This document shows, one piece after another, positions 48,565-58,606 of a stretch of 64,000 nt of DNA (position 1 is its first letter; each line of letters opens with the position of its first letter). Source of the stretch: Adineta ricciae (Eukaryota > Rotifera > Eurotatoria > Adinetida > Adinetidae); the NCBI GenBank assembly GCA_905250025.1, contig CAJNOJ010000131.1, forward strand, positions 124,001 through 188,000, written 5' to 3'. The notes under the pieces were generated by a model. It saw only the letters and a program-made list of their open reading frames with translations, did no database searches and had not been told where the DNA came from. The position numbers were made by a program, and so were the translations under genes.

Positions 48565-48741
48565 TTATNATTCCGGGTGTTTACGTGCTTCTTTGCGCAT
48601 CTTTTTATTGTGAGCACGTACTTTTTTCGCGATACTGTAGCGATGAGCACATGACACTCGTTTACTCTTTTTGGCTAAATTAGAAATTCCACATGAAAAT
48701 ATAAAAATATCGACGATCTCCAACGTACTTATTTTAACCAT
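48565..48741 (-). pseudogene. GNL3/nucleostemin N-terminal fragment
   Basis: Exon 48729-48741 (MVKI) and exon up to 48674, joined by a 54-bp GT-AG intron, read KKSKRVSCAHRYSIAKKVRA followed by HNKKMRKEARKHPE. This is the basic Grn1-type N-terminus of nucleolar GTPase GNL3/GNL3L. The frame then meets the ambiguous base N at 48569 and a TAA at 48565-48567. No GTPase domain follows on this strand. Either the gene is truncated to a 5' stub or the assembly is wrong at the N. Confidence 0.5.
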
Positions 48742-50595
48742 GATGATGTTGACAACAAGGAATCTGAAAATAGAAAATCGAAGATATAGATAGATGTGAA
48801 ATTCAATGAAATCTGCCCATTCATCGAGTAAGTTCGTATTCCGATGAAAAACAGTGAATTTAGAAGACCAATAAATGAAGACTGTGTAAAGGTGGCGACA
48901 TCTAGCTTTTACTTAAGTATGATTTGGAGGTGAAAATACAGAAGTATTACAAAATAATTCTTCATTAAAACTGCATTTTATTTTTTATTAATGATAGCAC
49001 AACGAAAACTACATTCGATGCTATACTACATGATGTACACACCCTCTTTCGTCTTCATCATCAATGACGCCGTGTGTATAGAGTTTGTGTGTATATCGTG
49101 TAAGAAAATCCGAGTTCTCTCTGAAATTATTGCGAACAAGAATTCGAAACGAACAGAGTCAAAGCGAGGAGTTACACATTTGCTTTTTCAAATATCGAAA
49201 AAACCTGTATCCTCCACACATATGCTAGACAGTTCTGAAGTATGCGTTGTGCCGGAAACCAATACACTGCAGTATTGATGATACCACTACATGTATTGGT
49301 CATTGTATTAATTGTAATATTATCTATAAATCAATAGAAGTCAAATTCGTATTGCATTCAAAGATTCGTGAGGATTTGAATCTTGATTGATTCGATTTTT
49401 AACCAAGAAATTCTCCATACTGCACATAAAAAACTACTCATCGTCTATCGCTTGGTTTGTCACCGTTAATATTTTGATGTAGTCTTGCCTTTCGCAATGA
49501 AAGTCTATCAACTGTAAAAGAGAATGAGGATTGAGGAAAGTTCTCACTGGTAGACCCTTTTCTCTTTTTAGAATCTTTATTCGAAGCAGAAGGTGTTTCA
49601 CTATTTATAGTAGTTTTCCAGTATGTTTCCATGACCTTTTGAGCGAAAAAAATCATAATCTTTCCCGTTCAATCGAATAAGAAAAGTAAATGTTGCTAAC
49701 TTGCATGGTGATATTTTGTTTGATTTTTCCATCGTTTTATGAAATAATAACGATCTGTTTAAATTCAAATCGACCATTGTTGGCATAATGTCACTGCTTA
49801 TGATAATATCTGACGGAAAATCTATTTGTAAATCGATAGCTACGGAAAATCTATTTGTAAATCGATAGCTACGGAAAAGTGTCTCCCTTTCTCAATTTCA
49901 TATTTTATCATCTCTAAGTTTGTGTATTACAACATATGTTGACCCAGCTTCAATAAGGTCGGTCAATTGAACGGGACAAATCATATTCGATTGATGTATG
50001 CTGATTTTGTTCGCGGCTATGCTTCTATTATGTTTAAAGAGCTGATCAAATATCTAGAAAAAGAGAAGAGCACATGTTTTGTTCATGAAGGATAGTCTTG
50101 TTCATTATCAAGCTGGTGAACAGTAAAAGCTTCTTAATAAATAATGTCGAAACAATCTAATGAAATCGCGGTAACTGTGACTAACGCTGCTCTACAGATT
50201 CGGTTTTCTAAAAATCAACCTTTCGGATGACTTTTTAAAATGCTGTTTTGCATCCAGTTCAAATTATAGAACACATTGAAATGTTCACGAATCTAGAGAG
50301 CAGATGCCAGGAATACTGGATCAACTTTTGTGTTTCTATGTCAAAATGCTACGGTATACATCCCTCATATAATTACCAAACATAGCATATGTATTAGAAA
50401 ACATTGGTACGAACTACATACAATTTTTGTTTTGTAGGCAATTAAAAGTTCTCTATGCCCTCAACTGTTTAAAGACAACATTTTGAAAACAATGCTATGA
50501 AACGCTAGCCACGGAGTCCTTGATATTCGGAATTAACATAGTCGACTAGTCTCAAGCGACTGAGTCCCAGGTCGAAAGCGATTTACAACTGAGTA
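48742..50595. other. Intergenic, start of accessory region
   Basis: Short ORFs only (for example 48991-49278 plus, 49438-49786 minus); none joins into a convincing gene. Contains a two-copy 29-bp tandem repeat. Confidence 0.4.
49814..49871. repeat. 29-bp tandem duplication
   Basis: Two exact copies in a row of a 29-bp unit beginning CGGAAAATCTATTTG and ending ATCGATAGCTA. Confidence 0.9.
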
Positions 50596-51683
50596 ATGGT
50601 CATGACAACTAATCGTTTTAATAGTGGTAGTACTAGTTCAATACCATTAAATAACAACGATTTATCGATATATTCGTATGAATTCATGATCGATGATAGG
50701 AATCTAGGAGGAACATTACATTTTGATTTTGAATCACGAGTGATGGTAAAAGTTCATTGACCACGAATGATAATGTTGACAGATTTGTTTTCTAGTCGTC
50801 TGTATCTGCGAATGTAAATATTAGTGTACATGGATGTTTATCCAAGTATCAACCGCGTACATATGCGACTTGTGAATCACCTTTTAAAATCCTCATCGAT
50901 AAAAATTCGATCACAATGAAATCGTTTCCATATCCAGAAATGGGTTTCTGGTATTTAACATTAGAATACATCTGTACTGGGTAGGTTCATCTTTTTCCTT
51001 TTGATCGCTTAAAAAATCTTTGTATTAGTTCGGAATCGGAATGTGGAAACAGTTCGTTATCGTTGATGTTTCAAATCTCATCATCGCAGTGTACGAAACA
51101 ACAATGTGGAGCATATGGTGTCTGTCGAATATTAACATCGCAACAAAATGTGTTTTCCACATGCTCGTGCCTTGCTGGTAAGTGGAGCGAGAGAACGAAA
51201 TGACGTATAATTCCGATCTAAACACAATAGGAAACTTTTTTTAATCGAATCGCATCATAGGTAACTGTCTCGTCAACAGAATCGATAATTTCTAATCAAA
51301 ATGCTCACTCTTTGCTTCAGTTAATCATTCTATTGCTAGGAAAATATTCATGCCGATCGTCTCTTTAAAAATCAGCATGATTTCGGCAGCAAAAATGCTG
51401 ATTTTCATTTAGGTTATCGCGGCTATGGTTGTACAGATGACAGTCATGCATATGCATCGAAAAGTTTAGCTAGTGTTCTCTTTCTAACACTCAGCAATTG
51501 CATGTTTATGCCAGCTATCGTCTTGGCAGTTTACCGACGTTTGTACATCGAAGCGTTGGTCTATTTCTTCAATATGTTTTTCTCTACGGTAATATCAATT
51601 GGAAATGACGATGAATTTCCTTCGATAAATCCATTTATCTTCTGTAGTTTTATCATGCATGTGATCAAGATATTAATAAATAA
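50596..51683 (+). pseudogene. Truncated TMEM8/PGAP6 gene
   Basis: Five exons with intact splice sites (50596-50745, 50796-50980, 51029-51177, 51413-51588, 51648-51683). The reading gives MKSFPYPEMGFWYLTLEYIC, an EGF-like module (CTKQQCGAYGVCRI..STCSCLAGYRGYGCTDD), the first membrane segments (VLFLTLSNCMFMPAIVLAVYRRLYIEALVYFFNMFFST) and FYHACDQ, as in TMEM8A/B (PGAP6), a GPI-specific phospholipase. It then stops after four unrelated codons at 51683, directly before the tandem repeat. The remaining CREST-superfamily helices and the N-terminal few hundred residues are missing. Either a recently broken gene or a fragment copied here. Confidence 0.75.
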
Positions 51684-51846
51684 ATCGAATTCAATGTGAT
51701 CTATTAAATATTCTCTATTACTCATATCTCTGTTTGTGCCTGTTTCTTGCGCCTTATATATTTTTCTTTCCAATAGAAGTTTTAAAAGAGAGTCGTTTTC
51801 TTTTAATTTTTTTATTAAAAAAAAAAAACTCTTCGTAGATCCTCTA

Positions 51847-52206
51847 TTAAGGTCTACGAAGGGGTAAACGGAGGTCGGTGGGTCGAGGGCGTCCACCGAC
51901 ACTCACTCCTCGACGACCCCGCTCTTCGTCGCCACCACCACGACCACCACCACCACCACTACGACCACCACCACCACCCTCAATAGCGAGGGTCAGCCGA
52001 CGTATGTCAGCTGACACTGATTTGATGTCAGCTGACATTGATTTGATGTCAGCTGACATCTGGTTCACCACACCACCCTCAATAGCGAGGGTCAGCCGAC
52101 GTATGTCAGCCGACATTGATTTGATGTCAGCTGACATCTGGTTCACGGCATCGCCAAACCAGACGCGCCACTCCTCTGGAGGAGGTTGCTCAGGTGGACT
52201 AGCAAC
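51847..52206 (-). CDS. Repeat-encoded ORF, MSADIK-repeat protein, unit 1
   Basis: An open exon of 120 codons after an AG acceptor. It reads VASPPEQPPPEEWRVWFGDA, then two copies of a block with NQMSADIKSMSADI and RRLTLAIEGG, a Gly/Arg-rich run and a stop. The upstream exon is unclear; MCRNSDLTTLT at about 52277-52310 would splice in frame. No known domain. The short heptad-like repeats suggest a small coiled coil. Presence in both tandem units argues that it is part of the element. Confidence 0.35.
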   Translation of the reverse strand, partial: VASPPEQPPPEEWRVWFGDAVNQMSADIKSMSADIRRLTLAIEGGVVNQMSADIKSMSADIKSVSADIRRLTLAIEGGGGGRSGGGGGRGGGDEERGRRGVSVGGRPRPTDLRLPLRRP

Positions 52207-52762
52207 CTAGAAAAGATTGGAATAATTAAAAATTGAATAAAATAATGTAAAACATCTGTCGAGAAGGAACGCTGAATACCGTTAACGTCGTCAAATCGCT
52301 GTTTCTGCACATTTTTTTCTTCTTTCACGAATATTCGATTAGGGAAGAGACTGAACTCGACGGATGCAAAGACGTTTATACTCTCATGAACAAAGGAAGA
52401 GAAAGAGAGAGAGAGAGAGACTATACGAGTCGATGAAGCACATTCTGCATTTCTTCTATTTTCGACGAATAGTATACACGAAAGGTCAGGTATCGGTCAC
52501 CTCATCGACAACAACGGCGCACTCACAGGAAGAGGTCCACGATGACCCGATACATGTCCTCCTCTTTCTAATATATTTGGTATTTACCGAACCTCCAGAG
52601 GCGTCGTTGGTGAAGTGACGGTCGGTGGCACATCCCTCCTGCAAAGCATTAAAAAATATTTGATTAAAAAAAAACAAAGTATTCATACCTTTTTCTTTGC
52701 CAAAGCATGACACTTTGGCATCCGCACTGGTACTGGTGGCGGTGCTGGGGAAGGAAGAGGAT

Positions 52763-52999
52763 CCCAGGTCGATCATTCCGGCGACTGGATCCGTTGAAAT
52801 CTGAGTCGGCTCCGGTATAGCTCCTCTCGATTCCGGCACAGTTTTCGCCGATTCCAGCAAGTTCCAGCAGATTCCTTGCCGCCGGAATTGCCCAGGAAAT
52901 ATCCGATCAGTTCCTGACCGTTTCCAGCTCGAAGTTTGCAGGAAACGGTCGGAAAACGAACCTAACCGGCCGGAACCGACCGTGCCATAATAACCTGGG
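52763..52999. mobile_element. CCCAGG-ended MITE-like segment, copy 1
   Basis: Begins CCCAGGTCGATCATTCCGG and ends CCTGGG, with AT on both sides (a possible 2-bp target duplication). GC-rich, with repeated TTCC/GGAA words such as ACCGGCCGGAACC. The termini resemble both arms of the foldback at 55046-56144. Confidence 0.55.
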
Positions 53000-53206
53000 A
53001 TCGAATTCAATGTGATCTATTGAATATTCTCTATTATTCACATCTCTGTTTGCGCCTCTTTCTTGCGCCTTATATATTTTTCTTTTCAATAGAAGTTTTA
53101 AAAGAGAGTCGTTTTCTTTTAATTTTTTTTATTAAAAAAAAAACTCTTCGTAGATCCTCTACTAAGGTCTACGAAGGGGTAAACGGACGTCATTCAGTCG
53201 AGGGCG

Positions 53207-53413
53207 TCAACCAACACTCACTCGTCGACGACCCCGCTCTTCGTCGCCACCACGACCATCACCCTCAATAGCGAGGGTCAGACGACGTATGTCAGCTGAC
53301 ATTGATTTGATGGCAGTTGACATTGATTTGATATCAGCTGACATCTGGTTCACCACACCGCCGATCCAGACGCGCCACTCCTCTGGAGGAGGTTGCTCAG
53401 GTGGACTAGCAAC
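53207..53413 (-). CDS. Repeat-encoded ORF, unit 2
   Basis: The unit 2 counterpart has 69 codons: the same PPPEEWRVW start, one MSADIK block and LRRLTLAIEG-type end. It stops earlier because one block and the Gly run are missing and the tail mutated to TGA. Confidence 0.3.
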   Translation of the reverse strand, partial: VASPPEQPPPEEWRVWIGGVVNQMSADIKSMSTAIKSMSADIRRLTLAIEGDGRGGDEERGRRRVSVG

Positions 53414-53966
53414 CTAGAAAAGATTGGAATAATTAAAATTGAATAAAATAAGGCAAAACATCTGTCGGGAAGGAACGCTGAATACCGTTAACGTCGTCAA
53501 ATCGCTGTTTCTGCACATTTTTTCTCTTGTTTCACAAATATTCGATTAGGGAAGAGACTGAACTCGACGGATGCAAAGACGTTTATACTCTCATGAACAA
53601 AGGAAGAGAAAGAGAGAGAGAGACTATACGAGTCGATGAAGCACATTCTGCATTTCTTCTATTTTCGACGAATAGTATACACGAAAGGTCAGGTATCGGT
53701 CATCTCATCGACAACAACGGCGCACTCACAAGAAGAGACCCACGATGACCCGAAACATGTTCTCCTCTTTTTAATATATACGGTACTTACCGAACCTCCA
53801 GAGGCGTCGTTGGTGAAGTGACGGTCGGTGGCACATCCTTCCTGCAAAGCATTAAAAAATATTTGATTAAAAAAAAAACAAAGTATTCATACCTTTTTCT
53901 TTGCCAAAGCATGACACTTTGGCATCCGCACTGGTACTGGTGGCGGTGCTGGGGAAGGAAGAGGAT

Positions 53967-54106
53967 CCCAGATCGATCATTCCGGCACAGTTTTCGCCGG
54001 TTCCAGCAGGTGCCTGCAGGCTCCTTGCCGCCGGATTCCGGCGGCAAGAAAATGGTCGGAAAACGAACCTAACCGGCCGGAACCGACCGTGCCATAATAA
54101 CCTGGG
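53967..54106. mobile_element. CCCAGG-ended MITE-like segment, copy 2
   Basis: Shorter copy of the same segment (begins CCCAGATCGATCATTCCGG, ends ACCTGGG), also flanked by AT. Confidence 0.55.
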
Positions 54107-54281
54107 ATATGGAGGGAGATTCGTCTCCTTCCACACGCTCGTAAACGTGTTTTTCTCGATTCATCTAAAACAAAAGTAGACCATCTAACTGAATACTCGC
54201 TGACTTTCACAGCAGATCGTTTTTTATTTCAAGTAAAGAAAGACAAGAAATCCACAAAATACGAAAAGAAAGACAAAAAAT

Positions 54282-54617
54282 CGGTAAAGCTTACCTTAAC
54301 ATCATCCGATCAACAGAAAATTCGCATGATCAGTGTGCATTGATCAAATATCCACTCTAGACGATGTACAGGGAAAAGATTCATGAAATCAAAAACGAAA
54401 AACCGGTTAAGCTTACCGCAACAGCATCAGATTGAGAAAGAATTGCGTATGATCGGTGGGAATCGAGAATATACTCGTTTTAGACGATCTGGAAAGAAGA
54501 AATCCACGAAATTCTAAAAGAAAAACTGTTAAAGCTTACCTCATCCTTGTCCGATGGAGATTGAATGTCGTTGGACCGATCCGACTTGTATGGATATGGG
54601 GTGTGGACGATCTAACA
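54282..54617 (-). repeat. Three diverged tandem modules with splice-like ends
   Basis: Read on the minus strand, three modules of about 110-125 bp each begin ATCGTC, contain a GATC/CGGA-rich middle and end at GTAAGCTT, a perfect donor-like sequence; acceptor-like TAG/CAG precedes ATCGTC. The modules are clearly related but diverged. They could be tandemly copied non-coding exons or short repeats. No common open frame was found. Confidence 0.5.
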
Positions 54618-54759
54618 AGAGGTATTCAACTCTAGCATGATGAAGAAAAAACAAAAAACGTTCCTAGTTCACGCGAACGTTTTTCGACGAAGCGAGAACA
54701 GCGTGCGATCCGTCGCACCCCTGGGGAACGAGGCTAATACCGATTTATACACAAGAAAA

Positions 54760-54805
54760 GAACGAAATGGAAAGTAGAAGAAGAACGAAATGGAAAGTAG
54801 AAGAA
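54760..54805. repeat. 23-bp tandem duplication
   Basis: Two adjacent copies of GAACGAAATGGAAAGTAGAA plus GAA. Confidence 0.85.
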
Positions 54806-55045
54806 GAAAGAAACATTTCGCGTTTATCTCTATTTCGACCGATTAAGAGAGAACGCCGTCGAATGAGCTATACCAGTGAAGAACGGTACTATGGCTCCCT
54901 CTATATAAGAGAAGAAACGCGATTTCTTATTACTTCTGATCGAAGCAATTACTGCGTGATGCGGAGACCTTTTCTCTTCTATCTTGGGGCATTCAGTGGA
55001 AATGTATTCTAATGAACAAAAGGTTTTGAAGTGTATGTGATAACA

Positions 55046-56144
55046 CCCAGAACGATCGTTCCTGGAAGCAGTATTCCGCTTATTTCCGGCGAAAACCCGC
55101 AGGATATTCATAGTTTCCGCGCTGGAAACCACGAGAAAGTACTCGGAATCCTACCGAAGGAACCGGTAACCGTATCCGACTAACGGTTATGGTGGGTTCT
55201 TGCTGGTTCCGGATAAAACCTTTTAAATCTGATGAAAGGATCCGATCGCCGGAATACTGCTTCCATGAAATCCGCGGAAGGTCCTGGAACTGGTCGGTTC
55301 CGGGCCGGATTGTTCGACCTGGGCAGCACTCCTTGCATCGTATGTCAAACAATGATTAATTACGAGAATTTGTTCATAGTTTATCGATGAATTTTACATT
55401 CATTAAGCTTAGTTCGATATCCGAGAAGGCTCAGGAAAGACTTTGCAACCAGAACGATCGATTGTTGTGTATTTATATTAAAAATATGTTCATAACTGAA
55501 AAACATCAACTAAAATTTTGGGTAAGAAGATTGATTTTATTGTTTACGTATAATCTGTTAAAATGCGTGATGTTTGCTGTTTTTCTTTTTTGTAACATAT
55601 ATATGTTTTGGATAAAACAGATAAAAAGCGGACGACATAGAGATTGATTGATGATAGTTTGGAAAAAAAAACTTTGTCTCGTTTGTCTTTGATATTCAAG
55701 AAAAAGATCTTAATTTCATACAAATGGGGATCCATTATGTGACGTGGTTTTGTTCGGCCGGTCTGATCATCATTCTTGATGGATGTTTCTGTTGCAGTCG
55801 TTATACACGTCTGAAGTTGGAATCATCTCGACGAACGAGCTTTACTTTAAATCGGTCATGGGCTTTCCCAGGTCGAAGAATCCGGCCCGGAACTGACTAG
55901 TTCCAGGACCTTCCGGGGATTTCATAGAAGCAGTATTCCGGCTACCGAATCCTTTCATCGCATTTAAAAGGTTTTATCGGGAACCAGCAAGAACCCGCCA
56001 TAACCATTAGTCGGATACGGTTACCAGTTCCTTCAGTGGGATTCCGAGTATTTTCTCGTGGTTTCCAGCGCGGATACTATAAATATCCTGTGGGTTTTCA
56101 CGGGAAATAAGCGGAATACTGCTTCCAGGAACGATCGTCCTGGG
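55046..56144. mobile_element. Foldback element with 278-bp inverted arms
   Basis: The left arm 55046-55323 and right arm 55867-56144 are reverse complements with roughly 90 percent identity by eye and exactly equal length. Each arm itself starts CCCAG and ends CTGGG, with AACGATCGTT just inside one end. The 543-bp interior codes nothing I recognise. The arms are GC-rich with respect to the interior and flanks. Likely a non-autonomous DNA transposon or two copies of a 278-bp MITE in inverted order. Confidence 0.8.
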
Positions 56145-56452
56145 TTATTCATTAGCATAAATATTTCTCGCGCGCAAGTGAACGAAGAACAAAAGAAATC
56201 ATTTGCACTCATCATTTTGTACGAATTTGTCGTCTGTACGGTGACTTTTAGTTCAGAGCACTCTACAATTGCAAAACATGCTTTTATTAAAATAAATTAC
56301 TCACATGAACTGAACAGTGACGCCTAGAGTCAATCGTTATCACATATTGTCGTCAGAAAAACTCGTGTAAAAAACTGCACACTCAGTTTAGAAAAATGAA
56401 AATAAGCAGAAAGAAGAGATTGCATTGTGACATGAGGGAAATTGTTGATATT
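56145..56452. other. Intergenic between foldback element and PICK1
   Basis: No coding signal. Confidence 0.4.
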
Positions 56453-58108
56453 TCAATCCGCAAAATTCAACAGTTCATCATCTGCTGTTTGTTGTTGTTT
56501 ATTACCTTCATTATTTTCGTTTTCATGAGTCTCGTCATCATTATCATCATCATCATTAATGTTAGTTGATTTGTTGAAGAACGGTAAGTTCAGATCGACT
56601 TCAATAGGAAATATATCTGCTTCTTTCATCACCGTATCACAATCTTGATGGTATTTTTCCAGAGCACTAATGAATCGATGTAATTGAAACACTATGTCTT
56701 GTACTAAAGATAAGAAAAATGAATAGTACAGCAAAGTTTATATATATATACTAACCATGTTTTTGATCGAGTAGTTCCATCTTGACAAGAACATCAGAAC
56801 GCATTGCTGCAAAACGATCACGAGCCATTTGTCGACAACGAAGAATTAATCTAAACAAAGCAATCTATTTGTGAAACAACTTTATTATGATCTCTACCGA
56901 TATTCATAATTTCCAGTTTCGACACGATACAGTGGCTCATCCAGCATTGCATAAGATTGTTCTTCATCGTCCATTTCTTTTACTTTCAAACAGTATGACT
57001 AGAACAATCAAGTTTTCATTATCGAAAATCTTTGTATCCCCTTACGAGGTATTCAAATTTAGCATCGGCGTATTTCTCGATTGTTAAACGAGTATCAGGA
57101 ATAGCTTTTGTTAGATATGTGTTCAGATCATTGATCATCTGAAAAGATCATTCGAGAATATTTCTAAAATAAACATTTTCTATTGCTCAGTACCGGTTTG
57201 ACAGTTGCAAGTAATGTCAATGCAAATCGATCGATTTGTCGATGAGCCTCGCCAAATGTTGTGAATGCTTCAGATGCTTTTGGTTGAGGTTCTCGCGCAC
57301 CAATATTGGCAAATGCATCGCCAAACGCACGATGAATATGAGCTAGATCAAATATGCCTTTGAGTACAGCTCGTGTATGTCTAATAAGTCCACGGTACAA
57401 ATCAGCTGTTCGATCGAGTTCAGACAGTTTCTTAATCAAACTATCTAGAAAATGCACATATTGAAATGATCAGACGAACGACGATTTGTCCTTTGTTTTC
57501 TACGAACCGTTTAATAAGATGGCACGACTAAGACCTAGGGCATCAGCTGTTGATGAACTCATGGTTTCAACCAGACGATGTTTGACCTTTTTTAACACTG
57601 AAAACAACTAATCAACACTTAATAATCGATATGAAAAGTGCGACAAACCGATATCCAATGTTTTCCCTTCTTTGGGTTTAGCATGTAACTTATTGTAATG
57701 AATTGTCACTTCCACCTGAAATATTCACGAAAGAGAAATAGTAACATCACACAAGAAACGAATTTGAACTATACTGGAGAAGCTTGAATCATTTTCGCAA
57801 CTTCAACTTTTGTTCGTCCTTTCACAGATTTGCCATTGATAGAAACAATTTCATCTCCTGATGCTATGGATTTATCTATCGATGCAGGTGTGTTTTCAAA
57901 TACTTGTACAATATACACGCACGGGCAGTATGGAAATCCTCCACCGATACTAATTCCGATCAGATTCTTATCATCTTTCTTCAACACGCACATCCCTGTT
58001 GTTAGCGTCATGCCTCTAGAACAAATAGTCATAGTTGAGACTATAAGATTCCTTCAAGAAAATCTGTTCAACTTACAGAGTATCTTGTTCAAAATAATCG
58101 TACTCCAT
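56453..58108 (-). CDS. PICK1: PICK1, PDZ and BAR domain protein
   Basis: Nine exons (58077-58108, 57775-58015, 57649-57715, 57508-57597, 57194-57444, 57046-57138, 56898-56998, 56756-56850, 56453-56703) give about 406 aa, close to the family length. Start MEYDYFEQDTLGM; PDZ domain with NLIGISIGGGFPYCPCVYIV, GDEIVSINGKSVKGRTKVEV and EVTIHYNKLHAKP; then the arfaptin/BAR helices (ADALGLSRAILLN, HRAFGDAFANIGAREPQPKA, NTYLTKAIPDTRLTIEKYAD, RVETGNYEYRLILR, VQDIVFQLHRF) and an acidic tail (NINDDDDNDDE). PICK1 binds receptor and transporter C-termini through PDZ and curved membrane through BAR, controlling trafficking. No lesions seen. Confidence 0.95.
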
Positions 58109-58606
58109 TTCGTTTCAAAAGACGTACGCCTCGACTTCGAAAAACGATCGATATTATGTCGATAAGGATTGATTATTCATTGCTTATATGACTCTTGCTT
58201 TTGCTTGATTGATTGAAGGTGAAAAAATATATATATAACTTACATATTCGTGTATTGGGTTAAGATATTCTTGCAAGATGTCACTCGTGGACGTCGTACA
58301 TATTCAACACTTATGTGCAAGTAAATAAGCACATGTATTTCATCTTATTACGAAATAGAAAACATTTTCTCTGGGTTAGACAAAACAAGTGAATAGAACT
58401 TGCTTCTATAACAAATGAAAAGCGATTATTTATACGAGACGTTAGGTACTATTTATCATTCAAAAACTATAGATCAACGTTATAGTTCAAGAAGAAAATA
58501 TCAAAAACAAACATCACAAACACGTTTCCTTTTCAAGGCAATCACAAATACTAACAGTAGCCTGTCGTAGGTCACAGAAAGCATAAGAGAACATTGAGAT
58601 AATCAT
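58109..58606 (-). other. Intergenic between SDR and PICK1
   Basis: Contains the PICK1 upstream region, with an ATATATATATAA stretch near 58228-58239. No gene. Confidence 0.4.

Larger units (their letters stand above)
51684..52999. mobile_element. Tandem element, unit 1
   Basis: A 1,316-bp unit starting ATCGAATTCAATGTGATCTA and ending CCTGGG. The same unit is repeated directly after it. Contents in order: an 11-12-bp imperfect hairpin (CTTCGTAGATCCT ... AGGTCTACGAAG), a GC-rich minus-strand ORF, AG/GA-rich tract, exon-like pieces with GT-AG ends on the minus strand, and a CCCAGG-ended GC-rich terminal segment. Confidence 0.75.
53000..54106. mobile_element. Tandem element, unit 2
   Basis: A 1,107-bp second copy in the same orientation, about 90 percent similar by eye over shared parts. 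It is shorter in the ORF segment and in the CCCAGG-ended segment. Its right end CCTGGG is followed by AT, as in unit 1. Confidence 0.75.
54107..55045. other. Flank of tandem element
   Basis: Single-copy continuation beyond unit 2 with a three-module tandem array and a 23-bp duplication. No gene supported. Confidence 0.4.

Noticed and set aside
49438..49786. Two overlapping minus ORFs as a spliced gene
   Set aside because: The only plausible donor and acceptor (49695-49700 and 49636-49637) do not keep frame, and the product matches no family.
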